Assembly (NCBI RefSeq): GCF_000826545.1
Contig: NZ_CDME01000015.1
Coordinates: 200,030-264,029 of the forward strand
DNA: 64,000 nucleotides
Source: Kibdelosporangium sp. MJ126-NF4
GTDB lineage: Bacteria; Actinomycetota; Actinomycetes; Mycobacteriales; Pseudonocardiaceae
Reading direction: 5' to 3'
The position numbers and the translations under genes were made by a program. Below the pieces are notes generated by a model, which saw only the letters and a program-made list of their open reading frames with translations, had not been told where the DNA came from and searched no databases. This document shows positions 36,907 to 45,526 of this stretch, piece after piece; the stretch's first letter is position 1; the number at the start of each line of letters is the position of its first letter.

Positions 36907-36941
36907 TCCTGGTGGTCGACCCCAGTCATCGACCACCAGGA
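36907..36941. promoter_or_regulatory. Perfect 13-base stem-loop in the leader of the LamG-RHS operon
   Basis: TCCTGGTGGTCGA (36907-36919) is exactly complementary to 36929-36941 across a nine-base loop. It lies 21 bases upstream of the GTG start, just outside the ribosome site, so it is either an operator or an mRNA hairpin affecting translation or attenuation of the toxin operon. Confidence 0.6.
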
Positions 36942-37065
36942 AAACGTGGAGCTCACGGTACTGACCCCACGCACAAGGGCCAGAGGATTCACGCACGGTT
37001 AAATGCACGTGTACATCGGTATTTCTTCCGGTGATCGGATGCCTGCCCGCTCGAAACCCCTGGCG

Positions 37066-38100
37066 TCACGCCTCTTTCTGAGTGATGTTCGCGTACAGCT
37101 TGTCCATGTAGGCGCTGAACGACGCGCTGTCGCTCAGGTGCTCGGCACGCCAGCGGCTCAGTTCCGGCTGGGTGACCATCCGGCCGGTGATCCGGCCGAG
37201 CGTGTCGACCAGGAAACTGTCGTCCTGGTTGGCCTCGAAGACCACCTTGTCGTCGGAGATCTCGAACCGGCGCATCAGATCCATCCGGAACGTCGAGTAC
37301 ACAAAGGACTCACGGCTGAACCGGTACGACTCCGGCATCTCCATCTGCGCCGAGTTCGGGCTGTGGTACCAGGAGACGTACACCGCCTTGTCGAGCATGA
37401 CGTAGCGGTACACGGCGGTGTCGTCGTTGAAGAGGATCTCGATCGGGCAGATCTGCCTGCACTCGAACAACGCGACCAGGTTGAAGATCAGTTCGTTGCG
37501 CAGGTCGCCCTGGATCCGGTCGATCGACAGGCCCTCGGGTCTCGCCCACGAGCGCCGGTCGTAGGCCCTGCGCCGGATCGCCCGCACGTTCGCCGGGCCG
37601 ATCATCGAGATCCGCACCTGCTGCGGGTGGTGGCGTGCCGCCAGCAACCGCGCCGCGACATACCGCGCGCTGGGGCCGTAGAACGCGAAGAAGTCCGACT
37701 CCTCCAGGTCCTGGGTGACGTCCCGGTTGTACTCGTCACCGAAACTGTTGGTCGGGTTGAGCGCCTCGTACTTCTTCTGCGGGACGAACAGCCGGTTGGT
37801 CGCCGTCATGTTCTCGGTGATCCGGTCGCCCAGTTCGCCGAAGCCGTCCCTGATCGTGTCCTGCACGTTGCGGTCCTGCACCCAGTTGGCCAGTGCGACG
37901 AACATCAGCGCGAACACCACGCTGGCGATCAGGTTCAGCCCGATCGCCGACGAGATCTTCCTGGCGTCGAGTTCGTTGTCCTGCACCGCGAGCAGCACGC
38001 CGACGGTCAGCGCAACACTGCACGCGGTGCCGAACGAGTACCAGACGAAGGTACGACTCAGTCCGCGCGACTTCTTCGTCCTTGACCGTTCACGTGTCAT
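37066..38100 (-). CDS. Membrane-anchored protein of unknown function (two TM helices plus soluble domain)
   Basis: A 344-residue protein. Two hydrophobic helices lie at about 17-38 (FVWYSFGTACSVALTVGVLL) and 50-72 (AIGLNLIASVVFALMFVALA), then a short amphipathic segment (VQDTIRDGFGELGDRITENM) and a soluble C-terminal domain of about 260 residues. This domain has FFAFYGPSARYVAARLLAAR and ISMIGPANVRAIRRRAYDRR stretches reminiscent of phospholipase-D-like or nucleotide-binding folds, but no HKD or other catalytic motif is visible. Start ATG 38100 is preceded by GGTGG; ATG 38106 and GTG 38112 are alternatives. It overlaps the HAD gene by about 11 bases and is translationally coupled to it. I do not recognise the family. 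Confidence 0.72.
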   Translation of the reverse strand: MTRERSRTKKSRGLSRTFVWYSFGTACSVALTVGVLLAVQDNELDARKISSAIGLNLIASVVFALMFVALANWVQDRNVQDTIRDGFGELGDRITENMTATNRLFVPQKKYEALNPTNSFGDEYNRDVTQDLEESDFFAFYGPSARYVAARLLAARHHPQQVRISMIGPANVRAIRRRAYDRRSWARPEGLSIDRIQGDLRNELIFNLVALFECRQICPIEILFNDDTAVYRYVMLDKAVYVSWYHSPNSAQMEMPESYRFSRESFVYSTFRMDLMRRFEISDDKVVFEANQDDSFLVDTLGRITGRMVTQPELSRWRAEHLSDSASFSAYMDKLYANITQKEA

Positions 38101-38776
38101 GACCATCACCACCGAGTTCGTCCACAGAGGTCAACGCCAGCCGGACGGCACCGGACAGGCTCGACGCGATCGGCACTTCGACGCCCTCGGCGCGCGCGAG
38201 GCTCACCAGTGCCGTGTCGCCCGGGTGGTACAGCACGCCCCGCGCGCCGCACGCCCGCGCCGCGACCATGTCGTCGATGTTGTCCCCGACCACGAGCACC
38301 CGGCCGGGGCTGACAGCCAGGTGTTCGAGATGGCTGCGCAGATGAGGTTCCTTGCGGCGCAGGTCACCGGCGGGCGTTCCATCCATTCTGGACAACATGG
38401 CACTGATCGGGGTCAGCTGGGCCATGGCCACGAGCAGGTCGTGCGGGTACATCGACAGCAGCGACTGGGTCCGTCCGGCCTCGTGCCACGTGGTCAACGC
38501 GTTCAGCGCGTCGGCGTGCAGGGTCGCGGCGGCGATCCGGCGGGCGTAGGACAGCTGGAACTGCTCGTCCAGCAGGGCGTGTTCGGCGTCGGTCAGCGCT
38601 CGTCCGGCCAGGCTCTCGTAGAAGTCCGAGATCGGCCGGGTGAAGTGGTCGCGGTAGCGGCCCGCGGTCACCTCCGGAAGCCCGGCCACGGCGAACGCGT
38701 CGGCTGTCGCCAGGACGAGAGCGGGCCCGTCGTCGAACAGGGTGCCGTTCCAGTCCCACACGATGTGCTCTATCAC
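38090..38776 (-). CDS. HAD-family hydrolase (phosphoglycolate-phosphatase-like)
   Basis: A cytosolic 228-residue HAD phosphatase. Motif I is VWDWNGTLFDDG at residues 5-16, where the first Asp is the nucleophile and the second position is Asn rather than the usual Asp. Motif II is near QSLLSMYP, the motif III lysine is in RKEPHLRSHL, and motif IV is VLVVGDNIDDMVAARACGA at about 165-183. A C1-type helical cap lies between motifs I and II. Start GTG 38776 is chosen because the frame upstream overlaps the divergent methyltransferase gene; the ribosome site GGAAGG is rather distant. The protein is coupled to the downstream membrane protein. The Asn after the nucleophile (DWN rather than DxD) is found in some HAD subfamilies and may alter activity. 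Confidence 0.78.
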   Translation of the reverse strand: MIEHIVWDWNGTLFDDGPALVLATADAFAVAGLPEVTAGRYRDHFTRPISDFYESLAGRALTDAEHALLDEQFQLSYARRIAAATLHADALNALTTWHEAGRTQSLLSMYPHDLLVAMAQLTPISAMLSRMDGTPAGDLRRKEPHLRSHLEHLAVSPGRVLVVGDNIDDMVAARACGARGVLYHPGDTALVSLARAEGVEVPIASSLSGAVRLALTSVDELGGDGHDT

Positions 38777-38824
38777 AGGAGTTTTCAGCCTTCCGGAGCG
38801 CCGGTTGTCTGCGATGCTGGGACG

Positions 38825-39538
38825 GTGAGCCGAATCCATGCCGAGGCGGTCGCGGCGAACGTGGCGCGGTACCAGGGCGACGAGGTCGCCGGGTACCTCG
38901 CCGACCGCTATCACCGGCGCAGGCTCGGTCTGGCGATCACCGTGCTGGCCGGGCATCTCGCCGCGCGCGAGGAGATGCCGCTCGTCGCGGACCTCGGCGC
39001 CAACGACGGACTGGTGTGCACCTGGCTGGCCGACCGCGGAATGCGCCCGGTCGCGTGCGACATCGTCCCGCAGGCGCGGCAGGTGGCGCGTGGGCGCGGC
39101 CTGTTGACGGTGGGTCTGGACGCGGGTGTGCTGCTTCCCTTCCGTTCCGCGTCGCTGGACGGGATCCTCGCGGGCGAGATCGTCGAACACCTCTACGATC
39201 CCGCCCTGCTGCTGCGTGAATGCGCCCGGGTGCTGCGTCCCGGCGGGATCGCCGTGTTCACCACACCCAACCTGGCGGGCGCGCAGGACCGGCTGCGGTT
39301 CCTGTTCGGACACTCGCCACGGCAGGTGGATCCGTTCCACGAGTACCTCAGCGTGCACATCCGTCCGTTCACGTACGGCATGCTCGCGACCGGACTGCGA
39401 CAGGCCGGGCTGACGCCCTTGCGTCCGCTGTCGAACTACGTCGTGTGGCGCACCCGGTTCGGCGAGATCCACTCCCGCTGGGCGGCACGGCTGTGGCCGA
39501 CGCTCGGCGGTTCGCTGATCGTCGCCGCGGTGCGCTGA
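38825..39538 (+). CDS. Class I SAM-dependent methyltransferase
   Basis: A 237-residue Rossmann-type methyltransferase. It has SAM motif I VADLGANDGLVCTWLADRG at about 53-71, an acidic residue after strand 2 (VACDIVPQA), and the motif FRSASLDGILAGEIVEHLYD with RVLRPGGIAVFTTPN at about 125-160, typical of methyltransferase type 11/23 proteins. Substrate unknown; the ..NYVVWRTRFGEIH.. C-terminus resembles sugar or lipid-linked methyltransferases, weakly. It is divergent from the HAD gene by 48 bases, and its stop lies seven bases from the stop of the large TIR-NACHT gene. Start GTG 38825 has only a weak ribosome site. Confidence 0.78.
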   Translation: MSRIHAEAVAANVARYQGDEVAGYLADRYHRRRLGLAITVLAGHLAAREEMPLVADLGANDGLVCTWLADRGMRPVACDIVPQARQVARGRGLLTVGLDAGVLLPFRSASLDGILAGEIVEHLYDPALLLRECARVLRPGGIAVFTTPNLAGAQDRLRFLFGHSPRQVDPFHEYLSVHIRPFTYGMLATGLRQAGLTPLRPLSNYVVWRTRFGEIHSRWAARLWPTLGGSLIVAAVR

Positions 39539-39545
39539 GCACGTC

Positions 39546-42500
39546 TCAGAAAGGTTCATCGGCCGGTACCGTGTGTACGTTCCTGAGCACGCTGTCGAGC
39601 TCGCCGACCTCGAACCGGCACAGCCCGATCACGTGCCAGAACTCGCGGGTGAGCTTGCCTTCGGTCTTGTACCGCCCGTCCGGCGCCACCGCCGCCCACG
39701 CGTCCCGCAGCCCGAGCAGCGTCAACCGCAACCGGGGTTTGGCCTTGTCACTGAGGTCCCACAGCCTGGTCGTGCCGTCGTCCGCGCCACTGGCCAGCAC
39801 CTGGCCGTCCGGGCTGAAGTCGATCGACCAGATCCGGCGGGTGTGCCCGACCAGCGCGTGCAGGTGCCGTCCCGTGCCGACGTCCCACAGGTGGATCATG
39901 GTGTCGTCACCGGCCGCGGCGAACACGCTGCCGTCCGGGCTGAACCTGCCGGACCACAGCTTTCCGCGGTGTGCGACCAGTGTCTGCCGCGGCTCGCCCG
40001 ACGCGGTGTCCCACAGGACTGCCCTGCCGTCGTTGCTGACACTGGCCAGCAGCTGCCCGTCCGGCGTGAAGTCCACTTCGTACACCCGGTCCGAATGCCC
40101 GGCCAGTACGCGCAGGCACTCGCCGCTGGCGCGGTCGAACAGCCGGACCTTCGAGTCGTCACACCCGGTGGCCAGCAGCTTGCCGACCGGGCTGAAACTG
40201 ATGGACCGAACCCGGCCCTTGTGTTCCTGCAGGACCAGCATCTCGCGGCCGGTCGGCCGCCACCAGAGCCGCACGGAGTCGTCGTCGTTGGCCGTGGCGA
40301 GGACGTTGCCGTCGGGATCGAACGCACTCGCCCACACGTGATCGGTCTCGACGTCCAGTTCCTGGTCCGCCTCCCACGTGTTGAGATGCCACATGTGCAC
40401 GCCGCCGTCGTTGCTCGTGGTGGCCAGCAACGGCCTGGTCGGACAGAACACCGCGGAGATCAACTGGTCGGCACGGCCGTGCAGGTCCCTGACCAGCTTT
40501 CCGGCCCGCGGATCCCACACGCGCACAACGCCGTCGTTCCCGCTGACGGCGAGCAGATCACCGGACCGGTCGAAGTTCACCTTGACGATCCGGCGGCCGT
40601 GTCCGTACAGCTCGTGCAGCTGCTGGCCGTTGTCCGGATCCCAGATCCTGACCGTGCTGTCCTTTCCCGTGGTCGCGATCTGCCGCGAGTCCGCACGGAA
40701 CTCCGGCGGCCACAGCGCGCCACGGTGCGCCTGGACCTCGTAGCGTTCCCTGCCGGACGGCAGGTCCCACACCCGCAGCCCGCCGTCACTGTCGCCGCTG
40801 GCCAGCATCGAACCGTCCGGGCTGATCAGCAGCCGGTACACGGCCGCCGACTCGGTCCGCAGCGGCGAACTGCGAACCTGCTTGCGGCTACCGGTCTCCA
40901 GATGCCACAGGCGCACCGCTCCGAGCGTGTCCCCGGTGGCGACCATGTCGTGCGCCGGGTGGAACACGACCGAGTAGATGTTCCCGGCGTGTCCAGTGAG
41001 GTGGTGGCGGCAATCGCCGCTCTCGGTCTCCCAGATGGACAGTACGCCGCCGCGACCACCGGTGGCCAGCAGTGTGCCGTTGCGGTTGAACGCCAACGCG
41101 TACACCGCGGCCTGCTCCGGCGCCCGCATCCGATGCACCTCGGTCGCGGTGACCACGTCCCAGATGCGCACGGTCCCGGCGTTGTCCGCGGTGGTGAGCA
41201 ACGAACTGCCCGCGGACGGGTGGAACGCCAGCGCCCACACCCGCTCGGTGTGGCCGGGCAGCTCCGCGACCAGCTCACCGCCGGGCACCCGCCGTACCCG
41301 CACGACGCCACCGCCGTCGCCGTATGCCGCGAGTCCGCCGGTCGGGTCGAGTGCCAACGGCCAGACCAGTTCCTCGTGGTCGCTGAACACTCCCAGCGAC
41401 TCGCCCGTCGACGTGTCCCAGAACCGCAGTGTGCCGTCAGCCGATGCCGTGACCAGCGCGCTGTCCGGCGGGCCGTACGCGACGGCGTACACACGGTCGA
41501 GGTGGCCCTTCAACGTCCGGATGGGCAGGCCCTTGTCGGTGTCGCACAACAACACCCCGCCGTCGCCGTTGCCGACCGCGAGCATCCGGCCGTCCCGGCT
41601 GTAGGCCAGCGGCCGCGGCAACCGGCCGCTCTCGAACCCGAACTGCACACCCACACCGGACGGCTGCAACCCCACGAGCACCGGCTGCCCCGGCGCGACC
41701 GCCGCGCCGCGCAGTTCGTCGGCTGTCCACAGTGCACTGTCGGCGGCGACGTTCAGCAGCGCGGCCCGCGACCAGGAGCTGCCCCTGATCTGGACGCCAC
41801 GCAGGTCGGTCCCGGACAGGCGGGCCTCGGTCAGGTCCGCTCCGGACAGGTCGGCGTCGATCAGCACCGCGTCGTCCAGCCGGACCCGTCGCAGCGTCGC
41901 CCCACGCAGCGTCGCCCGAGCCAGCTTCGTGCCGATCAGCCGCGCATCGGTCAGGTCGGCACGGGTCAGGTCCACTCCGGACAGGTCCCGGTGGGAGAAG
42001 TCCTCACCGCACAGGGACGCACCACGCAGGTCCGCCCTGATCGGCGCGCTCAGCCGTTTGCCGACCTTGAGCGCGTTGCCCTTCGAGATGTTGTCGCCGC
42101 CCGGCTGGACGGCCCAGTCCCGCAACCGGCCCGGTTCGGCGATATCGCACAGGAAGTCCACGGTCAGCTGGGACATCGACTGGTGGGACAGTAGTGCCGG
42201 ACCGGTGTCGCCCCCGTTGAGCTGCGCGCCGATCTCGTTGGCCACCAACCATTCCATCACCGAACTGTGGATGAAACCGAACATCTCCTCTGACCGCACG
42301 AGCAGGCTGCCCGCGCCGACCGCGTGTGTGGCCTGCGGCGGTGACAACGGGGTGTCCGCGAGCCCGGTCAGCGCCCGCGCCACCTCGGCGACGTCGTCCA
42401 GCCGCAGCAGGACCTCGCCGGACTCCCACATCCGTACCGCCAGCGTGGTGACCGCGTGCCAGAGTTCGTCGACCGACAGGCCGGTCGGCGTGCCGCTGAC

Positions 42501-45491
42501 CCCGTGCACCCGCTGGTACTCGTAGTTCAGCCAGGAGGACAGGATCTCCCGGTAGAGCCCGGCTGCGCTCATCGCGCGCTTGGCGGTGGCCACCGCGGCC
42601 AGCCTGCTCGCGTCCAGGTCCGCGACGAAGCTGAGCATCCGGGGGTTGCGGGCCAGCCCGCCGAGATCCTCGATCCGGCCGACCAGTTCCAGCCGTTCGG
42701 CCGCCGCGCCCGCGTCGTGCCCGTAGCGGTTGACCAGGTACTGACCGATCTGCTGCGGGGTGAAGTCCTCCAGCTGCAGTATCCGCCTTCCCGGCAGCAG
42801 ACCGACCCGTTCGCCGAGCGTGGTGCGGACCTGCTCGTCGTTCTGGAAGTGCTGTGTCCGGCTGCTGACCACGATCTTCGCCCGGCCCTTCGCCGCGGCG
42901 AGCAGTGTTTTCAGGTGGTCGGCCGCACGGTCGTAGCTGACCCTGGTGGCCAGTTCGTCGAACCCGTCGAACAGCAGCACGACCCGGCCCTGGCGCAGCA
43001 GGTACCGGAACGCGCTCAGGTCGATCCTGGTTTCCCCGTGGTTGGCCAGATGCGCGGCCACCAGGCCGTCGACGCTGTGTGCCTTGTCCAACGCCCGCAG
43101 CTCGATCAGGATCGGCGTGACCTCGGGCAGCCGGGCGGGCAGGTCCATCGCGAGCTTGCGCATGGCGAACGTCTTGCCTCGGCCGAAGTCGCCCATCAGC
43201 AACACGAAACTGCCGTCGTCACGGGACAGCAGGTCGATCATCTCGCCGACGACGTCGTCACGGACCGCGGCGTCCGTTCCCGCCAACTCCCGGAACCGCT
43301 GCGGCACATACAGGTCCGGCGGGTACACCGGGTCGCTGCGCAGTCGCCCGGTCTGCCCGGCGACGTACTCCCGCAGGTCGAGCAGCCCCTGGAACTCGGT
43401 GAAGCTGCGCACCCTGACGCCGTCCCGCAGCGCCTCCTCGATCAGTGCCGCACCGGGATTCGGTCCCTGGTAGACGAGTTCGGCGCCCTGGTCGGTCCCG
43501 GTCCCCAGCAGCACCCGCACGAACGTCGCCACGTCGGCCCGGGTCAGCGGACCGGCGTGGGCGGCGACTCGGAACTGTTGCACCGCCTCGCCGTCGGGGT
43601 AGGTGACAAGCAGGGAGGACGGCCGTCCGGCCAGCCGCCGGATCCGGGCGCCCGGGTAGCGGACCTCGCACACCTCGGTGATCCGTTCCAGCAGGAGGCC
43701 GACCGGGTCCTCCTCCGTCGTCGGAGGCTGCTCCACCGGGGGCATCACCAGCGGCCCACTGTCGGTGGCGTCGGGGAACGTCCGGTCGGTCGCGGACCAC
43801 CACCGGGCGGTCCGCGTCGGCGCCTGGTCCGCGGCGAACAACGGCCAGGTGATCAGTCCGTCGCGTGCCACGGACAGCAGTTCGGCACCGCTGCCGGGCG
43901 GTGGCACGACCGTCAGCCCGGACGGCAGTTCACGGACTGGCCCTGGTGCGCCGCTGGTGTGCAGCACCATGTTCAGGCGCGGGCCGAGGACACGGTCGAA
44001 CGCCGTGATGTCGGCGAGCGACTCCGCTGTGGGCTCGTCGTCAGGGATGGGCGCGTGCTCGACGATCCCGATCCGCAGGTAGCCCGACTGCTCGAAGCCG
44101 TCCATGTTGTGCGCGAACCAGTCCAGCTGCGCGGGACCGAGCCAGCCGGGTTCGTCCAACGACATGTGCGTGTGCGCGAGCGTGGAGTTGAGGCCCGCCA
44201 CCGCGATACGCAGGTCGGGCACGGAGAACAAGGTCCACGGCAGGCCCGCGTCGAACACCGGGCCGTCGATGTCCGGGTACAGCTGGCCGAAGATTCGGGT
44301 GAAGTGCCGCCACTTGCGGAAGTACGGTGCCTGCGGCTGGATGCCGTCCGCCCGGCAGTCGGCGAAGTACGCCTCGCAGGCCGCGACGGTGATGTCCCCG
44401 ACGCCCGGCACGACAACCACCCGCGACGGCTCCAGCCCGAGCATGGACCGCAGCCCGGTGATGAAGCTCATCACCTGGTCGAACTGCGGCAGCGTGCCGG
44501 AGTCGGTGAGACTTCCACTCACCACGAGCAGATCCGGGCTCGGTGCCTCGGTGTCCAGGCCGTCCAGCGTCGTGCGCAGCCGGGCCAGCCGCTCCACCGG
44601 GCCGTCCGCCTCGTCGGTGGCACGTCCGAACCGCGGCGCCGCCACGTGCAGGATGCCCAGTTGCTGCCTGCGCACGGGCGTACGCGGCGCCGACGGCGGG
44701 AAAGGGGAGCTGCTTTCCCGTGGGTAGCGCGGGCGGTACTCCGGTTTGGCGCGGCCGGACAGGGCGTGACTGATGCGCCCGAGCAGCCGGGCGCGCGCCT
44801 CCGCCGAGTCATCGAGACCGACCAGGTCGACGAACGTGATCGGCGCGAGCAGGCCGTCGAGCACGACGTCCTCGACGCGGACCGGCAGCAGCTTCGCGGC
44901 CGTCGGGTCGTCGGCGGCGCGCAGCGCGGCCATCCACTCCATCCGGCCGTAGCGGGAGCCCAGGTAGCTCTTGGACAGCACCGCGATGACGGCGGACGCC
45001 TCGCGGATGCCCCGGTCGATGAAGTCGAAGAAGTGCGTGCCCGGCACGAAGTCCCACGACTGGATCATCACCTTGTACCCGGCGGCCTCGAGTTCGTGCG
45101 CGATCCACGTCGCCCAGTCCTCGTCGGCCAGCGAGTAGCTGACGAAGAAGTCCACCGCGCCGGAGCCCGGCGGCCTCGGCGCGCGGGACGGCAGCACCAC
45201 GGCCGCGCCGGGGTCCACATCGGACGCCTGATCGGCCGGGCTGGTGACCACCGAGCCGGTCAGCGTCGCGGCCTGACCGGCGGGGACGCCGAAGACGTGG
45301 GCGAGGACACGGACCTCCTGCACGCCGACCGGCCTGAGCCCGGCCTCGATCTCGGCGAGGCTGCCCGCGGTCAGTGAGTCCGCGCCCGCCTGCTCACACT
45401 CGGCCGCGAGCTGCGTGGTCGTCCAGCCGTGCCGCTCCCGCTGCGCGCGGACCCATGCGGCCAGCGTCTCCTTCTCCGGTTGCTGCTGCAC
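39546..45491 (-). CDS. XRE-TIR-phosphoesterase-like-NACHT-pentapeptide-WD40 STAND protein
   Basis: A 1981-residue NLR-like sensor/effector. Domains in order: XRE-type helix-turn-helix (about 5-75). TIR (about 112-250; FFVSYSLADEDW, EASAVIAVLSKSYLGSRYG, with MEW supplying the Glu expected of NAD-cleaving TIRs). Calcineurin-phosphoesterase-like domain (about 277-515) with degraded metal motifs (SGSLTD, PGVGDI, VEHAP). A linker domain (about 600-720). NACHT NTPase (Walker A GDFGRGKTFAMRK at about 765; Walker B VVLLFDGFDELA at about 835). Pentapeptide repeats (about 1150-1232). About 15 WD40 units (about 1285-1930), enough for two propellers. Start GTG 45491 follows GGAGG. The layout fits bacterial immune STANDs: WD40 ligand sensing, NACHT oligomerisation, TIR NADase output. 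It lies 35 bases after a 2H phosphoesterase gene in the same direction. Confidence 0.88.
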   Translation of the reverse strand: MQQQPEKETLAAWVRAQRERHGWTTTQLAAECEQAGADSLTAGSLAEIEAGLRPVGVQEVRVLAHVFGVPAGQAATLTGSVVTSPADQASDVDPGAAVVLPSRAPRPPGSGAVDFFVSYSLADEDWATWIAHELEAAGYKVMIQSWDFVPGTHFFDFIDRGIREASAVIAVLSKSYLGSRYGRMEWMAALRAADDPTAAKLLPVRVEDVVLDGLLAPITFVDLVGLDDSAEARARLLGRISHALSGRAKPEYRPRYPRESSSPFPPSAPRTPVRRQQLGILHVAAPRFGRATDEADGPVERLARLRTTLDGLDTEAPSPDLLVVSGSLTDSGTLPQFDQVMSFITGLRSMLGLEPSRVVVVPGVGDITVAACEAYFADCRADGIQPQAPYFRKWRHFTRIFGQLYPDIDGPVFDAGLPWTLFSVPDLRIAVAGLNSTLAHTHMSLDEPGWLGPAQLDWFAHNMDGFEQSGYLRIGIVEHAPIPDDEPTAESLADITAFDRVLGPRLNMVLHTSGAPGPVRELPSGLTVVPPPGSGAELLSVARDGLITWPLFAADQAPTRTARWWSATDRTFPDATDSGPLVMPPVEQPPTTEEDPVGLLLERITEVCEVRYPGARIRRLAGRPSSLLVTYPDGEAVQQFRVAAHAGPLTRADVATFVRVLLGTGTDQGAELVYQGPNPGAALIEEALRDGVRVRSFTEFQGLLDLREYVAGQTGRLRSDPVYPPDLYVPQRFRELAGTDAAVRDDVVGEMIDLLSRDDGSFVLLMGDFGRGKTFAMRKLAMDLPARLPEVTPILIELRALDKAHSVDGLVAAHLANHGETRIDLSAFRYLLRQGRVVLLFDGFDELATRVSYDRAADHLKTLLAAAKGRAKIVVSSRTQHFQNDEQVRTTLGERVGLLPGRRILQLEDFTPQQIGQYLVNRYGHDAGAAAERLELVGRIEDLGGLARNPRMLSFVADLDASRLAAVATAKRAMSAAGLYREILSSWLNYEYQRVHGVSGTPTGLSVDELWHAVTTLAVRMWESGEVLLRLDDVAEVARALTGLADTPLSPPQATHAVGAGSLLVRSEEMFGFIHSSVMEWLVANEIGAQLNGGDTGPALLSHQSMSQLTVDFLCDIAEPGRLRDWAVQPGGDNISKGNALKVGKRLSAPIRADLRGASLCGEDFSHRDLSGVDLTRADLTDARLIGTKLARATLRGATLRRVRLDDAVLIDADLSGADLTEARLSGTDLRGVQIRGSSWSRAALLNVAADSALWTADELRGAAVAPGQPVLVGLQPSGVGVQFGFESGRLPRPLAYSRDGRMLAVGNGDGGVLLCDTDKGLPIRTLKGHLDRVYAVAYGPPDSALVTASADGTLRFWDTSTGESLGVFSDHEELVWPLALDPTGGLAAYGDGGGVVRVRRVPGGELVAELPGHTERVWALAFHPSAGSSLLTTADNAGTVRIWDVVTATEVHRMRAPEQAAVYALAFNRNGTLLATGGRGGVLSIWETESGDCRHHLTGHAGNIYSVVFHPAHDMVATGDTLGAVRLWHLETGSRKQVRSSPLRTESAAVYRLLISPDGSMLASGDSDGGLRVWDLPSGRERYEVQAHRGALWPPEFRADSRQIATTGKDSTVRIWDPDNGQQLHELYGHGRRIVKVNFDRSGDLLAVSGNDGVVRVWDPRAGKLVRDLHGRADQLISAVFCPTRPLLATTSNDGGVHMWHLNTWEADQELDVETDHVWASAFDPDGNVLATANDDDSVRLWWRPTGREMLVLQEHKGRVRSISFSPVGKLLATGCDDSKVRLFDRASGECLRVLAGHSDRVYEVDFTPDGQLLASVSNDGRAVLWDTASGEPRQTLVAHRGKLWSGRFSPDGSVFAAAGDDTMIHLWDVGTGRHLHALVGHTRRIWSIDFSPDGQVLASGADDGTTRLWDLSDKAKPRLRLTLLGLRDAWAAVAPDGRYKTEGKLTREFWHVIGLCRFEVGELDSVLRNVHTVPADEPF

Positions 45492-45526
45492 GATTTTCCT
45501 CCAGCCGGACGGCAGAGCCGTGGACG

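Noticed and set aside
42456..45377. A 973-codon open frame opposite the TIR-NACHT gene
   Set aside because: Composition is that of an antisense shadow (His/Arg/Gln/Pro-rich) with no recognisable motif; the minus strand has TIR, NACHT and WD40 motifs throughout.
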